Of a stretch of 64,000 nucleotides of DNA, positions 57,283-64,000 are shown in pieces. The translations under genes were made by a program, and so were the position numbers. Origin of the DNA: Sphingomonas cavernae. Its GTDB lineage: Bacteria; Pseudomonadota; Alphaproteobacteria; Sphingomonadales; Sphingomonadaceae. A model generated the notes under the pieces. That model was not told the DNA's origin, searched no databases, and saw only the letters and a list, made by a program, of their open reading frames with translations. The stretch covers positions 312,501 through 376,500 of the forward strand of contig NZ_QYUM01000003.1 of the NCBI RefSeq assembly GCF_003590775.1, in the 5' to 3' direction. Each line of letters opens with the position of its first letter. The stretch's first letter is position 1.

Positions 57283-58032
57283 TCAGTCGGGGGCGAGGAA
57301 GGGCGGATCGGGAATCGTCTCCCGCGCATCGTTGAGCAGCAGGCCCCAACGCACCGACAGGTCGTTGAAATAGCGATCGTCCCAGTCGATCCGCCGAGTG
57401 ATGACGGGCTTGTCCCGTTCCACCGGCACGACGACCAGGTCGAGCGGCCGGCCTACCGCGAGGTTCGACCGCATCGTGCTGTCGAAAGAGATCAATCCTA
57501 CCTTTACCGCCTCGCCGAGCGGCGATTCATATTCGAGCGCGCGGTCGAGGATCGGCTTGCCATATTTGGTCTCGCCGATCTGCAGGAAGGGCGCGTCGGG
57601 CTGACATTCGATGAAATTGCCCTGGCTGTAGATCAGGTAAAGCTTCAGTGGCTCGTCGCCGATCCGGCCGCCGAGCAGGATTGACACGCCGGTGTTGATC
57701 TCGGTGCCCTGGAGCGTGCCTTCCAGATCGCTGCGCGCGCTGTGGATCGCCTCACCGACGAGCTGGGCTGCACGGAACATGCTCGTCATATCGGACAGTC
57801 GGCGCAACGCGCCGCTGTCGTCATGCGAGGGCAGGCCCTCCTCGAGCAGCGTCAGTGCGGACTGCGTGACCGAAAGATTGCCCGCGGTCGCGCCAATGAC
57901 GATGCGGCCCTTGCTCTCGCCGAGCATGTGGAGCTTGCGGTAGGTCGAGATGTTGTCGACGCCGGCATTGGTGCGCGTGTCGGCGATCATCACCAGGCCG
58001 GTCTCGACAAGCATGCCAACGCAATAGGTCAT
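57283..58032 (-). CDS. Anbu, proteasome-like peptidase
   Basis: 249 residues. After Met removal Thr2 is the N-terminal residue (MTYCVG), as needed for an Ntn hydrolase. Seen: GLVMIADTRTNAGVDNISTYRKLH, which fits the N-terminal beta strands of proteasome beta/HslV proteins, and DSTMRSNLAVGRPLDLVVV typical for Anbu. Known: Anbu forms helical or ring assemblies; its substrate is unknown. Its gene normally lies with transglutaminase, alpha-E and circularly permuted ATP-grasp genes, as here. Confidence 0.9.
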   Translation of the reverse strand: MTYCVGMLVETGLVMIADTRTNAGVDNISTYRKLHMLGESKGRIVIGATAGNLSVTQSALTLLEEGLPSHDDSGALRRLSDMTSMFRAAQLVGEAIHSARSDLEGTLQGTEINTGVSILLGGRIGDEPLKLYLIYSQGNFIECQPDAPFLQIGETKYGKPILDRALEYESPLGEAVKVGLISFDSTMRSNLAVGRPLDLVVVPVERDKPVITRRIDWDDRYFNDLSVRWGLLLNDARETIPDPPFLAPD

Positions 58033-58041
58033 GACACCCGT

Positions 58042-58866
58042 TCAATTCTGTTGCTGGCTCTGGGCCATCGTCACATGCACGTCGACCGTAAGGCGTTCTT
58101 CGCCGCCGCCCGTGCGCGCCCCGGATAGCGGAGCCGCCTGCGCATAGTCCAGCCCGGTCGCGACCCGAATATAGGCGTCATCGGCGCAGATGCCATTGGT
58201 GGGATCAAAGGCGACCCAGCCGAGATGATCGACCCACGCCTCAACCCAGGCATGCGCGGCGGGTTGGCGCGCGGCGCCGTCGCGGCGGAAGAGATGGCCC
58301 GAAACATAACGTGCGGGCGTGCCCGCGGCGCGCGCAGTGGCAAGGAAAACATGCGCGAAATCCTGGCACACGCCGTGCCCTGCGGCGAAGGCGGTCGCCG
58401 CGTCGGTGTCGACCTCGGTCTTGCCGGGGTCGAAGGCGAGCCGCCGGTGGATCTCGTGGTTGAGCAGATGGAGCCAGGCGAGCTTGTCGCGGTCCACCTC
58501 CGCGGCGCGGCGCGCGAAGGCGACAATGGCAGGGCTGGGTGCGCTGAGCGGCGTCGAACGCAGGAACAGCTCCGGAGGAAGCGGCTCGGCGGCGTCGCGC
58601 ACGACACCCGCGGTATCCTCGGTGAACACCTCGCCAGAGACAGCGATACTCAGATGATCCACGGGGCCGGGAATGTAGATCATCGTCACCTTGTTGCCAT
58701 AGCCGTCGACATGGCTTCTCAGCCGCGCATCGCATTCGACGTCGATCGACCAGTCGACCACCGTCTGTCCGGCATGGCTCGTCGGCGTCACGCGAAGCGA
58801 CTGGATGATCCGCTGCTGCGGATGCGTGAACCGGTAATCGGTGCGATAGTCGATCGTCAGGTGCAT
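58042..58866 (-). CDS. Transglutaminase-like cysteine peptidase family protein
   Basis: 274 residues. Seen: the catalytic Cys in GHGVCQDFAHVFLA, His in AAHAWVEAWVD and Asp in AFDPTNGIC, a complete Cys-His-Asp triad of the transglutaminase fold (PF01841) with the N-terminal DUF2126-associated beta domain (HLTIDYRTDYRF). It lies two bases after the alpha-E gene and 10 bases before Anbu. Probably a protease or amide ligase acting with the ATP-grasp enzyme, possibly peptide-tag chemistry (inference). Confidence 0.9.
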   Translation of the reverse strand: MHLTIDYRTDYRFTHPQQRIIQSLRVTPTSHAGQTVVDWSIDVECDARLRSHVDGYGNKVTMIYIPGPVDHLSIAVSGEVFTEDTAGVVRDAAEPLPPELFLRSTPLSAPSPAIVAFARRAAEVDRDKLAWLHLLNHEIHRRLAFDPGKTEVDTDAATAFAAGHGVCQDFAHVFLATARAAGTPARYVSGHLFRRDGAARQPAAHAWVEAWVDHLGWVAFDPTNGICADDAYIRVATGLDYAQAAPLSGARTGGGEERLTVDVHVTMAQSQQQN

Positions 58867-58868
58867 TG

Positions 58869-59816
58869 TCAGTTGAACCGGAACTGCTGTGCAATGGCGC
58901 CGTGGAGTTCCGCATTGTCACGGATGAAGTCCGAAAGGAACTGGTGAAGCCCGTTCTGGAAGATCGTGTCGATATCAAGCCGCTCGAGCGCGCTCTGGCG
59001 CTTGCGCGCCAACCGGTCGGCCGCGCCCTGCTTGCCCGTGGCGCCCGCGATCGCGCTGAGCATATGCCCCGCCTCGTCAACCGTCGCGATCAGCGAGCGC
59101 GGCATCGGTCGCTTGAGGATGAGCATGTCGGCGACGAGCCACGGGCGCAGCCCCTCGGCATAGAGAATGTGGTACGCGGTGCGCGAGGACACGACCTGGA
59201 GCAGCGTCATCCATTGGTCGCGATCGATGATCCCGCCGACCTTTTCGCCATCGGGCAGCAACAGATGATATTTCACGTCGAGCAGCCGCGCGGTCGCGTC
59301 GGCGCGTTCGATGACCATCCCCAGCTTAACAAACCAATAGGGCTCGCTGCGCAGCATCCGGTTGATCGCGCCTTCGAAGCTGCGCGATTCGACCTTGATC
59401 TGATCGACAAGGCTGAGCGTCGCCTGCGGGCCGCCCGGGCTCGCGCGATGCTTGAGGTTGAGCCAGGCGCGATTGATCGTCTCCCACGCCTCGCGCGTGA
59501 TCGCATTGCGCGCCGCGCGCGCATTGAGCCGTGCGGTTGCGATGCACGACCGGATCGAGCTCGTATTGCCTTCGTCGAGCGCGAGATAGCGGCTGACATG
59601 GAGCGGTGAGACGCTGTCGCCGGTTTGCTCGAAGCCCGGATTTGCGGCGGCGACCGCAAGCGCGCTCGTCCATGCCCCCATGCCCGCCGGCCGCGCCGAA
59701 AGCGAATCGAGCCGGATCGTCGCCTCGAGCAGCCGGGCGGTGAACTCGGCGCGTTCAACATAGCGTCCGATCCAGTAAAGACTGGCCGCGGTCCGCGACA
59801 GCATGATCAGGCTCAT
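58869..59816 (-). CDS. Alpha-E domain protein (DUF403)
   Basis: 315 residues from ATG 59816. Seen: N-terminal LSRTAASLYWIGRYVERAEFTARLLE, the diagnostic alpha-E start, and all-helical content with repeated Glu/Arg-rich helices. The family has no fixed role, but it is nearly always found next to circularly permuted ATP-grasp and transglutaminase proteins. The longer start at 59891 would run into a repeat and is rejected. Confidence 0.9.
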   Translation of the reverse strand: MSLIMLSRTAASLYWIGRYVERAEFTARLLEATIRLDSLSARPAGMGAWTSALAVAAANPGFEQTGDSVSPLHVSRYLALDEGNTSSIRSCIATARLNARAARNAITREAWETINRAWLNLKHRASPGGPQATLSLVDQIKVESRSFEGAINRMLRSEPYWFVKLGMVIERADATARLLDVKYHLLLPDGEKVGGIIDRDQWMTLLQVVSSRTAYHILYAEGLRPWLVADMLILKRPMPRSLIATVDEAGHMLSAIAGATGKQGAADRLARKRQSALERLDIDTIFQNGLHQFLSDFIRDNAELHGAIAQQFRFN

Positions 59817-59821
59817 CGCTT

Positions 59822-59961
59822 TAGCCCCTCCCTTCCCAGGGAGGGGTTGGGGTGGGTGCGAGCGGAACGAGCGTTCGTGATTTCGGGCCAACGGCTTCGT
59901 CGGCCATTGTCAAATGACAATGGCACCCACCCCCAGCCCCCTCCCTTGGAAGAGAGGGGTT
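59822..59961. repeat. Paired repeat, family F-like, between ATP-grasp and alpha-E genes
   Basis: CCCCTCCCTTCCCAGGGAGG (59825-59844) on the left and CCCCCTCCCTTGGAAGAGAG (59938-59957) on the right, with GGGTGGGTGC facing GCACCCACCC inside and CATTGTCAAATGACAATG (59906-59923) in the middle. It splits the Anbu operon at its first gap (163 bp). Confidence 0.78.
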
Positions 59962-59979
59962 CAATGGTGCGCAGTCGCT

Positions 59980-61425
59980 TCATCCGCAATCGTCCCGCTC
60001 ACACAGCACGAAGCTGTCCTTGGTCCCGCCGCCCTGGCTTGAGTTCACGACGAGCGAACCCTGTTTCAGCGCGACCCGCGTAAGACCTCCGGGGGTGACG
60101 GTAACGCCGCTGGTTCCCGTCAGGATGAAAGGGCGGAAATCGACATGCCGCGGCGCGATGCCCTTGTCGGTAAAGGTCGGGACGGTGGAGAGCGCCAGCG
60201 TGGGCTGTGCGATATAGCGTTCGGGCTGCGCCACCAGCGCGGCGCGGAAATCCTCGATCTCTTTCCGGCTCGCGGTGGGGCCGACGAGCATGCCATAGCC
60301 CCCCGATCCGTCGACCAGTTTCACCACCAGTTCGCCCAGATGTTCGAGCACATACTTAAGCGCCTGCGGTTCGCGGCAACGCCAGGTCTCGACATTGGGA
60401 AGCTTTGCTTCGCCGCCTGAATAATATCGCACGATCTCTGGCATGTAGCTGTAGATCGCCTTGTCATCGGCAATGCCCGTGCCGGGCGCGTTGACGAGCG
60501 TGACGTTGCCCGCCTGCCAGGCGGCCATCAGCCCGGGAACGCCCAGCATGGAATCGGGGCGGAACACGAGCGGGTCGATGAAATCGTCGTCGATCCGGCG
60601 ATAGATCACGTCGACGCGCAGTCGCCCCGAGATCGTCCGCATGTAGACGATGTCCTCGTCGACCTCGAGGTCGGAACCCTCGACCAGCGCTATCCCCATC
60701 GTGTCGGCAAGAAAGCTATGCTCGTAAAAGGCCGAGTTGAAATGCCCTGGCGTCAGCAGCACGCAAACCGGATCGCGCCGCGTGCACGCAGGGGCGACCG
60801 AGACGAGCGTCTCGAACAGGGACTCGCAATAGCTGTCGACCGGCTGGACCGGATAGGTTTCGAACAGCTCGGGGCAGAGGCGCAGCATCGCCTCCCTGTT
60901 CTCGATCATATAGCTCACGCCCGACGGCGTGCGCGCATTGTCCTCCAGGACGAAGAAGTCGTCGGGACCCGTGCGGACGAGGTCGATCCCGCAGATATGC
61001 GCATAGATGCCGTGCGGTGGCCGCGCCGCCGCGGCCGGGATGCAGAATTGCGGGTTGGACCAGATGAGTTCTTCGGGGATCACGCCATCGGCGAGGATCC
61101 TGCGCGGTCCGTAGATATCGGCGAGAAAGGCGTTCAACGTCTCGACGCGCTGGACCAGCCCTTCGGAAAGCCGGTTCCATTCGGCGGCGGTGAAGATCCG
61201 CGGCACGATGTCGAAGGGTATGATGCGCTCAGCGGCGTCCTCCTCGCCGTAAACCGCGAAGGTGATGCCAAGGTCGCGGAAATATTGCTCGGCGGCCTGC
61301 TGCCGACGCTCGAAATCGGCGGGGGAGGTGTCCCTTGCCCACTGCGCCAGTTCGGTGAATTCATCCCTCGGCGCGCTGCGTCCGTCAAAGCCCCAGATTT
61401 CGTCGAAGGTGCCGCGTGAAGCCAT
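59980..61425 (-). CDS. Circularly permuted ATP-grasp protein (DUF404/DUF407 type)
   Basis: 481 residues. Seen: FDEIWGFDGRSAPRDEF at the N-terminus, AEWNRLSEGLVQRVETLNAFLADIYGPR, VLEDNARTPSGVSYMIENR with ATP-grasp metal/ATP residues, and C-terminal VVKLVDGSGGYGML and NSSQGGGTKDSFVL. This matches the type 2 circularly permuted ATP-grasp family, predicted to make amide bonds (peptide ligase). It is the first gene of the minus-strand Anbu operon. Confidence 0.92.
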   Translation of the reverse strand: MASRGTFDEIWGFDGRSAPRDEFTELAQWARDTSPADFERRQQAAEQYFRDLGITFAVYGEEDAAERIIPFDIVPRIFTAAEWNRLSEGLVQRVETLNAFLADIYGPRRILADGVIPEELIWSNPQFCIPAAAARPPHGIYAHICGIDLVRTGPDDFFVLEDNARTPSGVSYMIENREAMLRLCPELFETYPVQPVDSYCESLFETLVSVAPACTRRDPVCVLLTPGHFNSAFYEHSFLADTMGIALVEGSDLEVDEDIVYMRTISGRLRVDVIYRRIDDDFIDPLVFRPDSMLGVPGLMAAWQAGNVTLVNAPGTGIADDKAIYSYMPEIVRYYSGGEAKLPNVETWRCREPQALKYVLEHLGELVVKLVDGSGGYGMLVGPTASRKEIEDFRAALVAQPERYIAQPTLALSTVPTFTDKGIAPRHVDFRPFILTGTSGVTVTPGGLTRVALKQGSLVVNSSQGGGTKDSFVLCERDDCG

Positions 61426-61691
61426 ATCCCTCCTTCAGGCGGGCGCATGAAGCGCCGGTCGAAACGCAGACTGCATAGTTTTGCTGCATTGCACAAGAGG
61501 GGGCTCGAAGCCAAAAGGCAAGTTCGGGTGCTTCGCTTGACCGCCCGAAAGCGGTCATAAGTCCATGATTGCCGGTTCGGCTCGAACTGGGCCGTGTGCC
61601 GACTGGAAGACAATCTGTCAGCAGCTCGCTGTCTCTCCAGTTCCGCCGCACGCCCGCACATTCCATGCCGGCCGGCCCTCGCCGATTTCAG
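61426..61691. other. 266-bp intergenic region upstream of the Anbu operon
   Basis: No gene seen. TTGCTGCATTGCACAA (61481-61496) lies 56-71 bp upstream of the ATP-grasp start and recalls TGCTGCATTGCA-type PhaR sites of alphaproteobacteria, but one site is weak evidence. The right part is the tail of the ferredoxin operon with no clear terminator. Confidence 0.4.
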
Positions 61692-61895
61692 TCAGTCGGA
61701 AGAGTCGCCACTTAGGGAAATCGCTTGCGTCGGGCACTGGTCGGCCGCCCGGCGCACCAGCTCCTCGAGTTCCGGCGGCACCTCGCTGACCAGCACGGTG
61801 GCGTAGCCGTCGTCGTGCAGTTCGAACACCTCGGGGCAGATCCCCACGCAGATCCCGAAACCGGCGCACAGGTCCGTGTCGACGCGGACTTTCAT
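61692..61895 (-). CDS. [3Fe-4S] ferredoxin, P450 partner
   Basis: 67 residues. Cys10, Cys16 and Cys20 (LCAGFGICVGICP) plus Cys54 (QCPTQ), with Phe13 where a [4Fe-4S] ferredoxin would have its second cysteine. That is the pattern of the [3Fe-4S] ferredoxins that feed electrons to bacterial P450s. Its start overlaps the P450 stop by 4 bp. A ferredoxin reductase is not in the window. Confidence 0.92.
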   Translation of the reverse strand: MKVRVDTDLCAGFGICVGICPEVFELHDDGYATVLVSEVPPELEELVRRAADQCPTQAISLSGDSSD

Positions 61896-63208
61896 TTTGC
61901 GCCAGCCTCCACCGGGTCAAGCTCAATGGCGATGTGCGTCAATCCGCGCAGGATGAAGGTCGGCAGATAGCTGTAGCGTCGCGCGTCGGCCGGCCCGTGG
62001 ACCTTCTCGGAGATGCGAATGTCGCTGGTCCTATCGAACATGCGGTTGAGGGCGACGACCGTTTCTGCGCGCGCGAGCGGCGCGCCGGGACAGGCATGGC
62101 GGCCGGCGCCGAATGCCACATGCAAGCGGGCGTTCTTCCGGTCCAGCTCGAACTCTCCGGGGTTTTCGAACTTGCGCGAATCCCGGTTGGCGGCGCTGTT
62201 GGAGACATACAGGAAGCTACCGGCCGGGATATCGATGCCACCGAGGCTCGTCGGTTTTTTGGCCAGTCGGAAGTCGCCCTTCACCGGGCCCTCGATCCGC
62301 AGGCATTCCTCGACGAAATTGGGGATCAGGCTGCGATCCTCGCGAAGACGTTGCTGAATGTCCGGGCGCTCGCCGATCACCTTGAACGCATAGCTCAGCA
62401 GCCGCACCGTGGTTTCCTGTCCGGCGGAGAACAGGTTGGCGGCAATCCGGGCGACATCCATCGGCTCCGGCACCGCGCCGCCCGGGAAGGTGGCTTTGGC
62501 GAGTCCCGTAAGGACATCCTCCCTGGGATTGCGCCTGCGGTCTTCGATATAGGCCGAGAATTTCTCGTAGAGAAAGACCAGCGGCCCGTGCGTGACCTCG
62601 CCGTCCGTGCCGCCGACCACGGCTCCGCCACTCTCCTGCTCCACGCGTATGAGGTGTTTGCGGAACTCTACCCGATCCTCGGGCGGCACGCCCAACAGGT
62701 CGGATACGACGAGTACGGCGAAGGGCTGGGCGAAGGCGTCCATGAACTCGCACTCGCCACGGGAAAGGAAGGTGTCGATCTGTTCGTCGGCCAGCTTCCA
62801 CATGAAGTCCTCATTTTCCTTGAGGCGCTTCGGGGTGATCAGCGACATCAGCAACGCCCTGTGGGCGGTGTGCTCCGGCGGATCCATGGTCGGGAGCTGA
62901 TCGCTGAACGGCGTCTGGTCGCGATACTCTTCGATCAGCTCGGAAATATCTTCGTTTTCGTGCCCCTTCAGAGGAATGGGGCAGCCCGCAAACGGTCCCG
63001 TGGTCGACATGCAGGAAGAAAAGCGCGCGGGATCGTTGTAGACCTCAAGGGCTTCGTCGTAACCCGTTACCATGAAGACGCCCTGATGCGGCTCACGCAC
63101 GACCGGAGACTGGTCTCTCAAATAGTCGAAATAGGGGTACGGATCGTTGACGAACCGGTCGCTGCGGAAGAAATCATGCTCTTCAAACGCGTTGGGCGTA
63201 TCGTTCAT
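61892..63208 (-). CDS. Cytochrome P450
   Basis: 438 residues, soluble bacterial P450 with no membrane anchor. Seen: I-helix AGQETTV, K-helix ECLR, and the heme-binding FGAGRHACPGAPLA with the axial Cys. MDPPEHTAHRALLM (C-helix region) also fits. The subfamily and substrate cannot be set from sequence by eye; terpenoid, steroid or aromatic substrates are all common. Co-translated with its ferredoxin. Confidence 0.95.
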   Translation of the reverse strand: MNDTPNAFEEHDFFRSDRFVNDPYPYFDYLRDQSPVVREPHQGVFMVTGYDEALEVYNDPARFSSCMSTTGPFAGCPIPLKGHENEDISELIEEYRDQTPFSDQLPTMDPPEHTAHRALLMSLITPKRLKENEDFMWKLADEQIDTFLSRGECEFMDAFAQPFAVLVVSDLLGVPPEDRVEFRKHLIRVEQESGGAVVGGTDGEVTHGPLVFLYEKFSAYIEDRRRNPREDVLTGLAKATFPGGAVPEPMDVARIAANLFSAGQETTVRLLSYAFKVIGERPDIQQRLREDRSLIPNFVEECLRIEGPVKGDFRLAKKPTSLGGIDIPAGSFLYVSNSAANRDSRKFENPGEFELDRKNARLHVAFGAGRHACPGAPLARAETVVALNRMFDRTSDIRISEKVHGPADARRYSYLPTFILRGLTHIAIELDPVEAGAK

Positions 63209-63390
63209 GTTCTCTCCTTTGGCACGCCGTCGGCATATTCACGGTTCACAATCGGCTGAAAGCCGACCCGGCGTATAACAATGTCGCTGCACATCGGCCA
63301 CGAGTCCGCTTTGGATACAAATGCTCATCGCCCCGACGATCCACTCTGGTCGCTGACGGTCGCCTGGATGAGGAAGAATTTCGTTGTAAG
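63209..63390. other. 182-bp region upstream of the P450 gene
   Basis: Holds the P450 ribosome-binding site (GGAGAG just before the ATG) and presumably its promoter. CGGCTGAAAGCCG (63251-63263) is a small hairpin. I see no gene and no remnant of a regulator in this part. Confidence 0.4.
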
Positions 63391-63507
63391 TCAGGCGACT
63401 TGGGTTTCCACATCCAGATCCACACCCTCGTCCTCGGAATCGCGCAGCTCATAGCCGCGGCCCCAGACGGTCTCGACATAATTGTGGTGATCAACTCGAG
63501 CATTCAA
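63391..63507 (-). pseudogene. C-terminal remnant of a CtrA-like response regulator
   Basis: The last about 35 codons read HHNYVETVWGRGYELRD and on to a TGA at 63391-63393. NYIETVWGRGY is the end of the winged-helix DNA-binding domain of CtrA and related OmpR-type regulators. Upstream of about 63507 (on the minus strand) the similarity stops and no receiver domain or start follows, so this is a truncated gene end beside the catalase gene. Confidence 0.65.
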
Positions 63508-63601
63508 AACGGAGCTGCGCAGGGAATCAGACGATCCGCGGACCTTTTCGCATCTGTCGCCAGTTGGCTTGAAGCACGGACGGGGCGCAGGAGAGGACGC
63601 G

Positions 63602-64000
63602 ATGGCCAAGAAAGCTCATTATGAAACGCAACCTGGCAACGGCGGCGAGGCACACCAGCAGATTCCGCGAGACGCGTCGCACGACCCGGAAGGTCATCTG
63701 ACGACCAGCCAGGGAATTCGCATTTCGGACAACCAGAATCAGTTGAAGGCAGGGGCGCGTGGGCCCGTGCTGCTGGAAGATTTCGTGCTGCGCGAAAAAA
63801 TCTTCCACTTCGACCATGAGCGCATTCCCGAACGTATCGTTCACGCGCGCGGCAGTGCGGCGCACGGATATTTCGAACTCTATGACTCGCTTGCCGACAT
63901 TACCCGCGCGGACCTGTTCCAGCGGGCAGGCGAGAAAACCCCCGTGTTCACCCGGTTTTCCACGGTCGCAGGGGGCGCTGGCTCGGTCGATACGCCGCGC
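63602..64000 (+). CDS. Catalase, large-subunit (KatE-like), N-terminal part (partial)
   Basis: 133 codons from ATG 63602, with GGAGAGG upstream, then the window ends. Seen: [48 protein letters not shown] with the catalytic His in the last part, AHGYFELYD, and [14 protein letters not shown]. The N-terminal extension before this core (about 30 residues) points to the long clade 2 catalases of KatE type rather than small-subunit ones. It decomposes H2O2. Confidence 0.93.
   Translation, partial: MAKKAHYETQPGNGGEAHQQIPRDASHDPEGHLTTSQGIRISDNQNQLKAGARGPVLLEDFVLREKIFHFDHERIPERIVHARGSAAHGYFELYDSLADITRADLFQRAGEKTPVFTRFSTVAGGAGSVDTPR

Noticed and set aside
61426-61691. A tRNA or small RNA upstream of the Anbu operon
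   Set aside because: No cloverleaf, no TTCGA-type T-loop in the right frame of stems, and no terminator was found by eye.

Overview
The window is about 64% GC, tightly packed, and reads as chromosome of a sphingomonad (Sphingomonadaceae, Alphaproteobacteria). Support: a PhoK-type alkaline phosphatase, sdhCDA and sucA/sucB/lpd of alphaproteobacterial type, a split metH behind an ArsR-methyltransferase regulator, an Anbu operon, CIRCE-groESL, and many short paired-palindrome repeats. I saw no tRNA, rRNA, CRISPR array, prophage or replication origin.

Layout. 1-5.7 kb: the 3' end of phenylalanine hydroxylase, a lipoprotein, prmA, an SDR enzyme and two tandem soluble chemoreceptors with near-identical signalling halves. 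5.9-8.5 kb: sdhCDA. 8.6-10.1 kb: an AT-richer hypothetical gene cut by an 847-bp IS5-family element. 10.1-18.4 kb: lldD and an uncharacterised set (MOP-type flippase, two paralogous ATP-grasp ligases, a TIGR02117-type protein, a PLP fold-type I enzyme, a nucleotidyltransferase). This whole block separates sdhCDA from sdhB (18.4 kb). 19.3-20.9 kb: thioesterase and zapE. 21.4-29.8 kb: mdh-sucD-sucA-sucB-lpd, whose gaps hold repeats and two small GIY-YIG genes. 30-36 kb: a lipoprotein, a TRIC-like channel, a GNAT enzyme, sppA and CIRCE-regulated groES-groEL. 36.4-43 kb: two small lipoproteins and the methionine operon (SahR-like regulator, metF, metH in two genes). 43-54.4 kb: envelope and periplasmic functions (beta-helix protein, PhoK, DsbD-like reductase, redoxin, a large secreted repeat protein, a DsbA-like protein, an amidohydrolase, a 3-hydroxyisobutyrate dehydrogenase-like protein). 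54.5-61.4 kb: threonine dehydratase, bpt, then a minus-strand Anbu operon ending in a nuclease. 61.7-64 kb: P450 plus ferredoxin, a remnant of a CtrA-like regulator, and the start of a catalase.

The most unusual theme is the repeats. At least six sequence families share one design, two short hairpins or motifs in inverted orientation. Two intact elements have a small GIY-YIG nuclease gene between their halves, and two other copies lie in frame inside genes (metH and an amidohydrolase signal peptide). I propose, as inference, that the GIY-YIG proteins and the hairpin repeats form a mobile or parasitic system comparable to RAYT/REPIN but with a different enzyme. The second candidate is the ATP-grasp/PLP/nucleotidyltransferase/flippase set, which looks like an undescribed small-molecule or surface-modification pathway.
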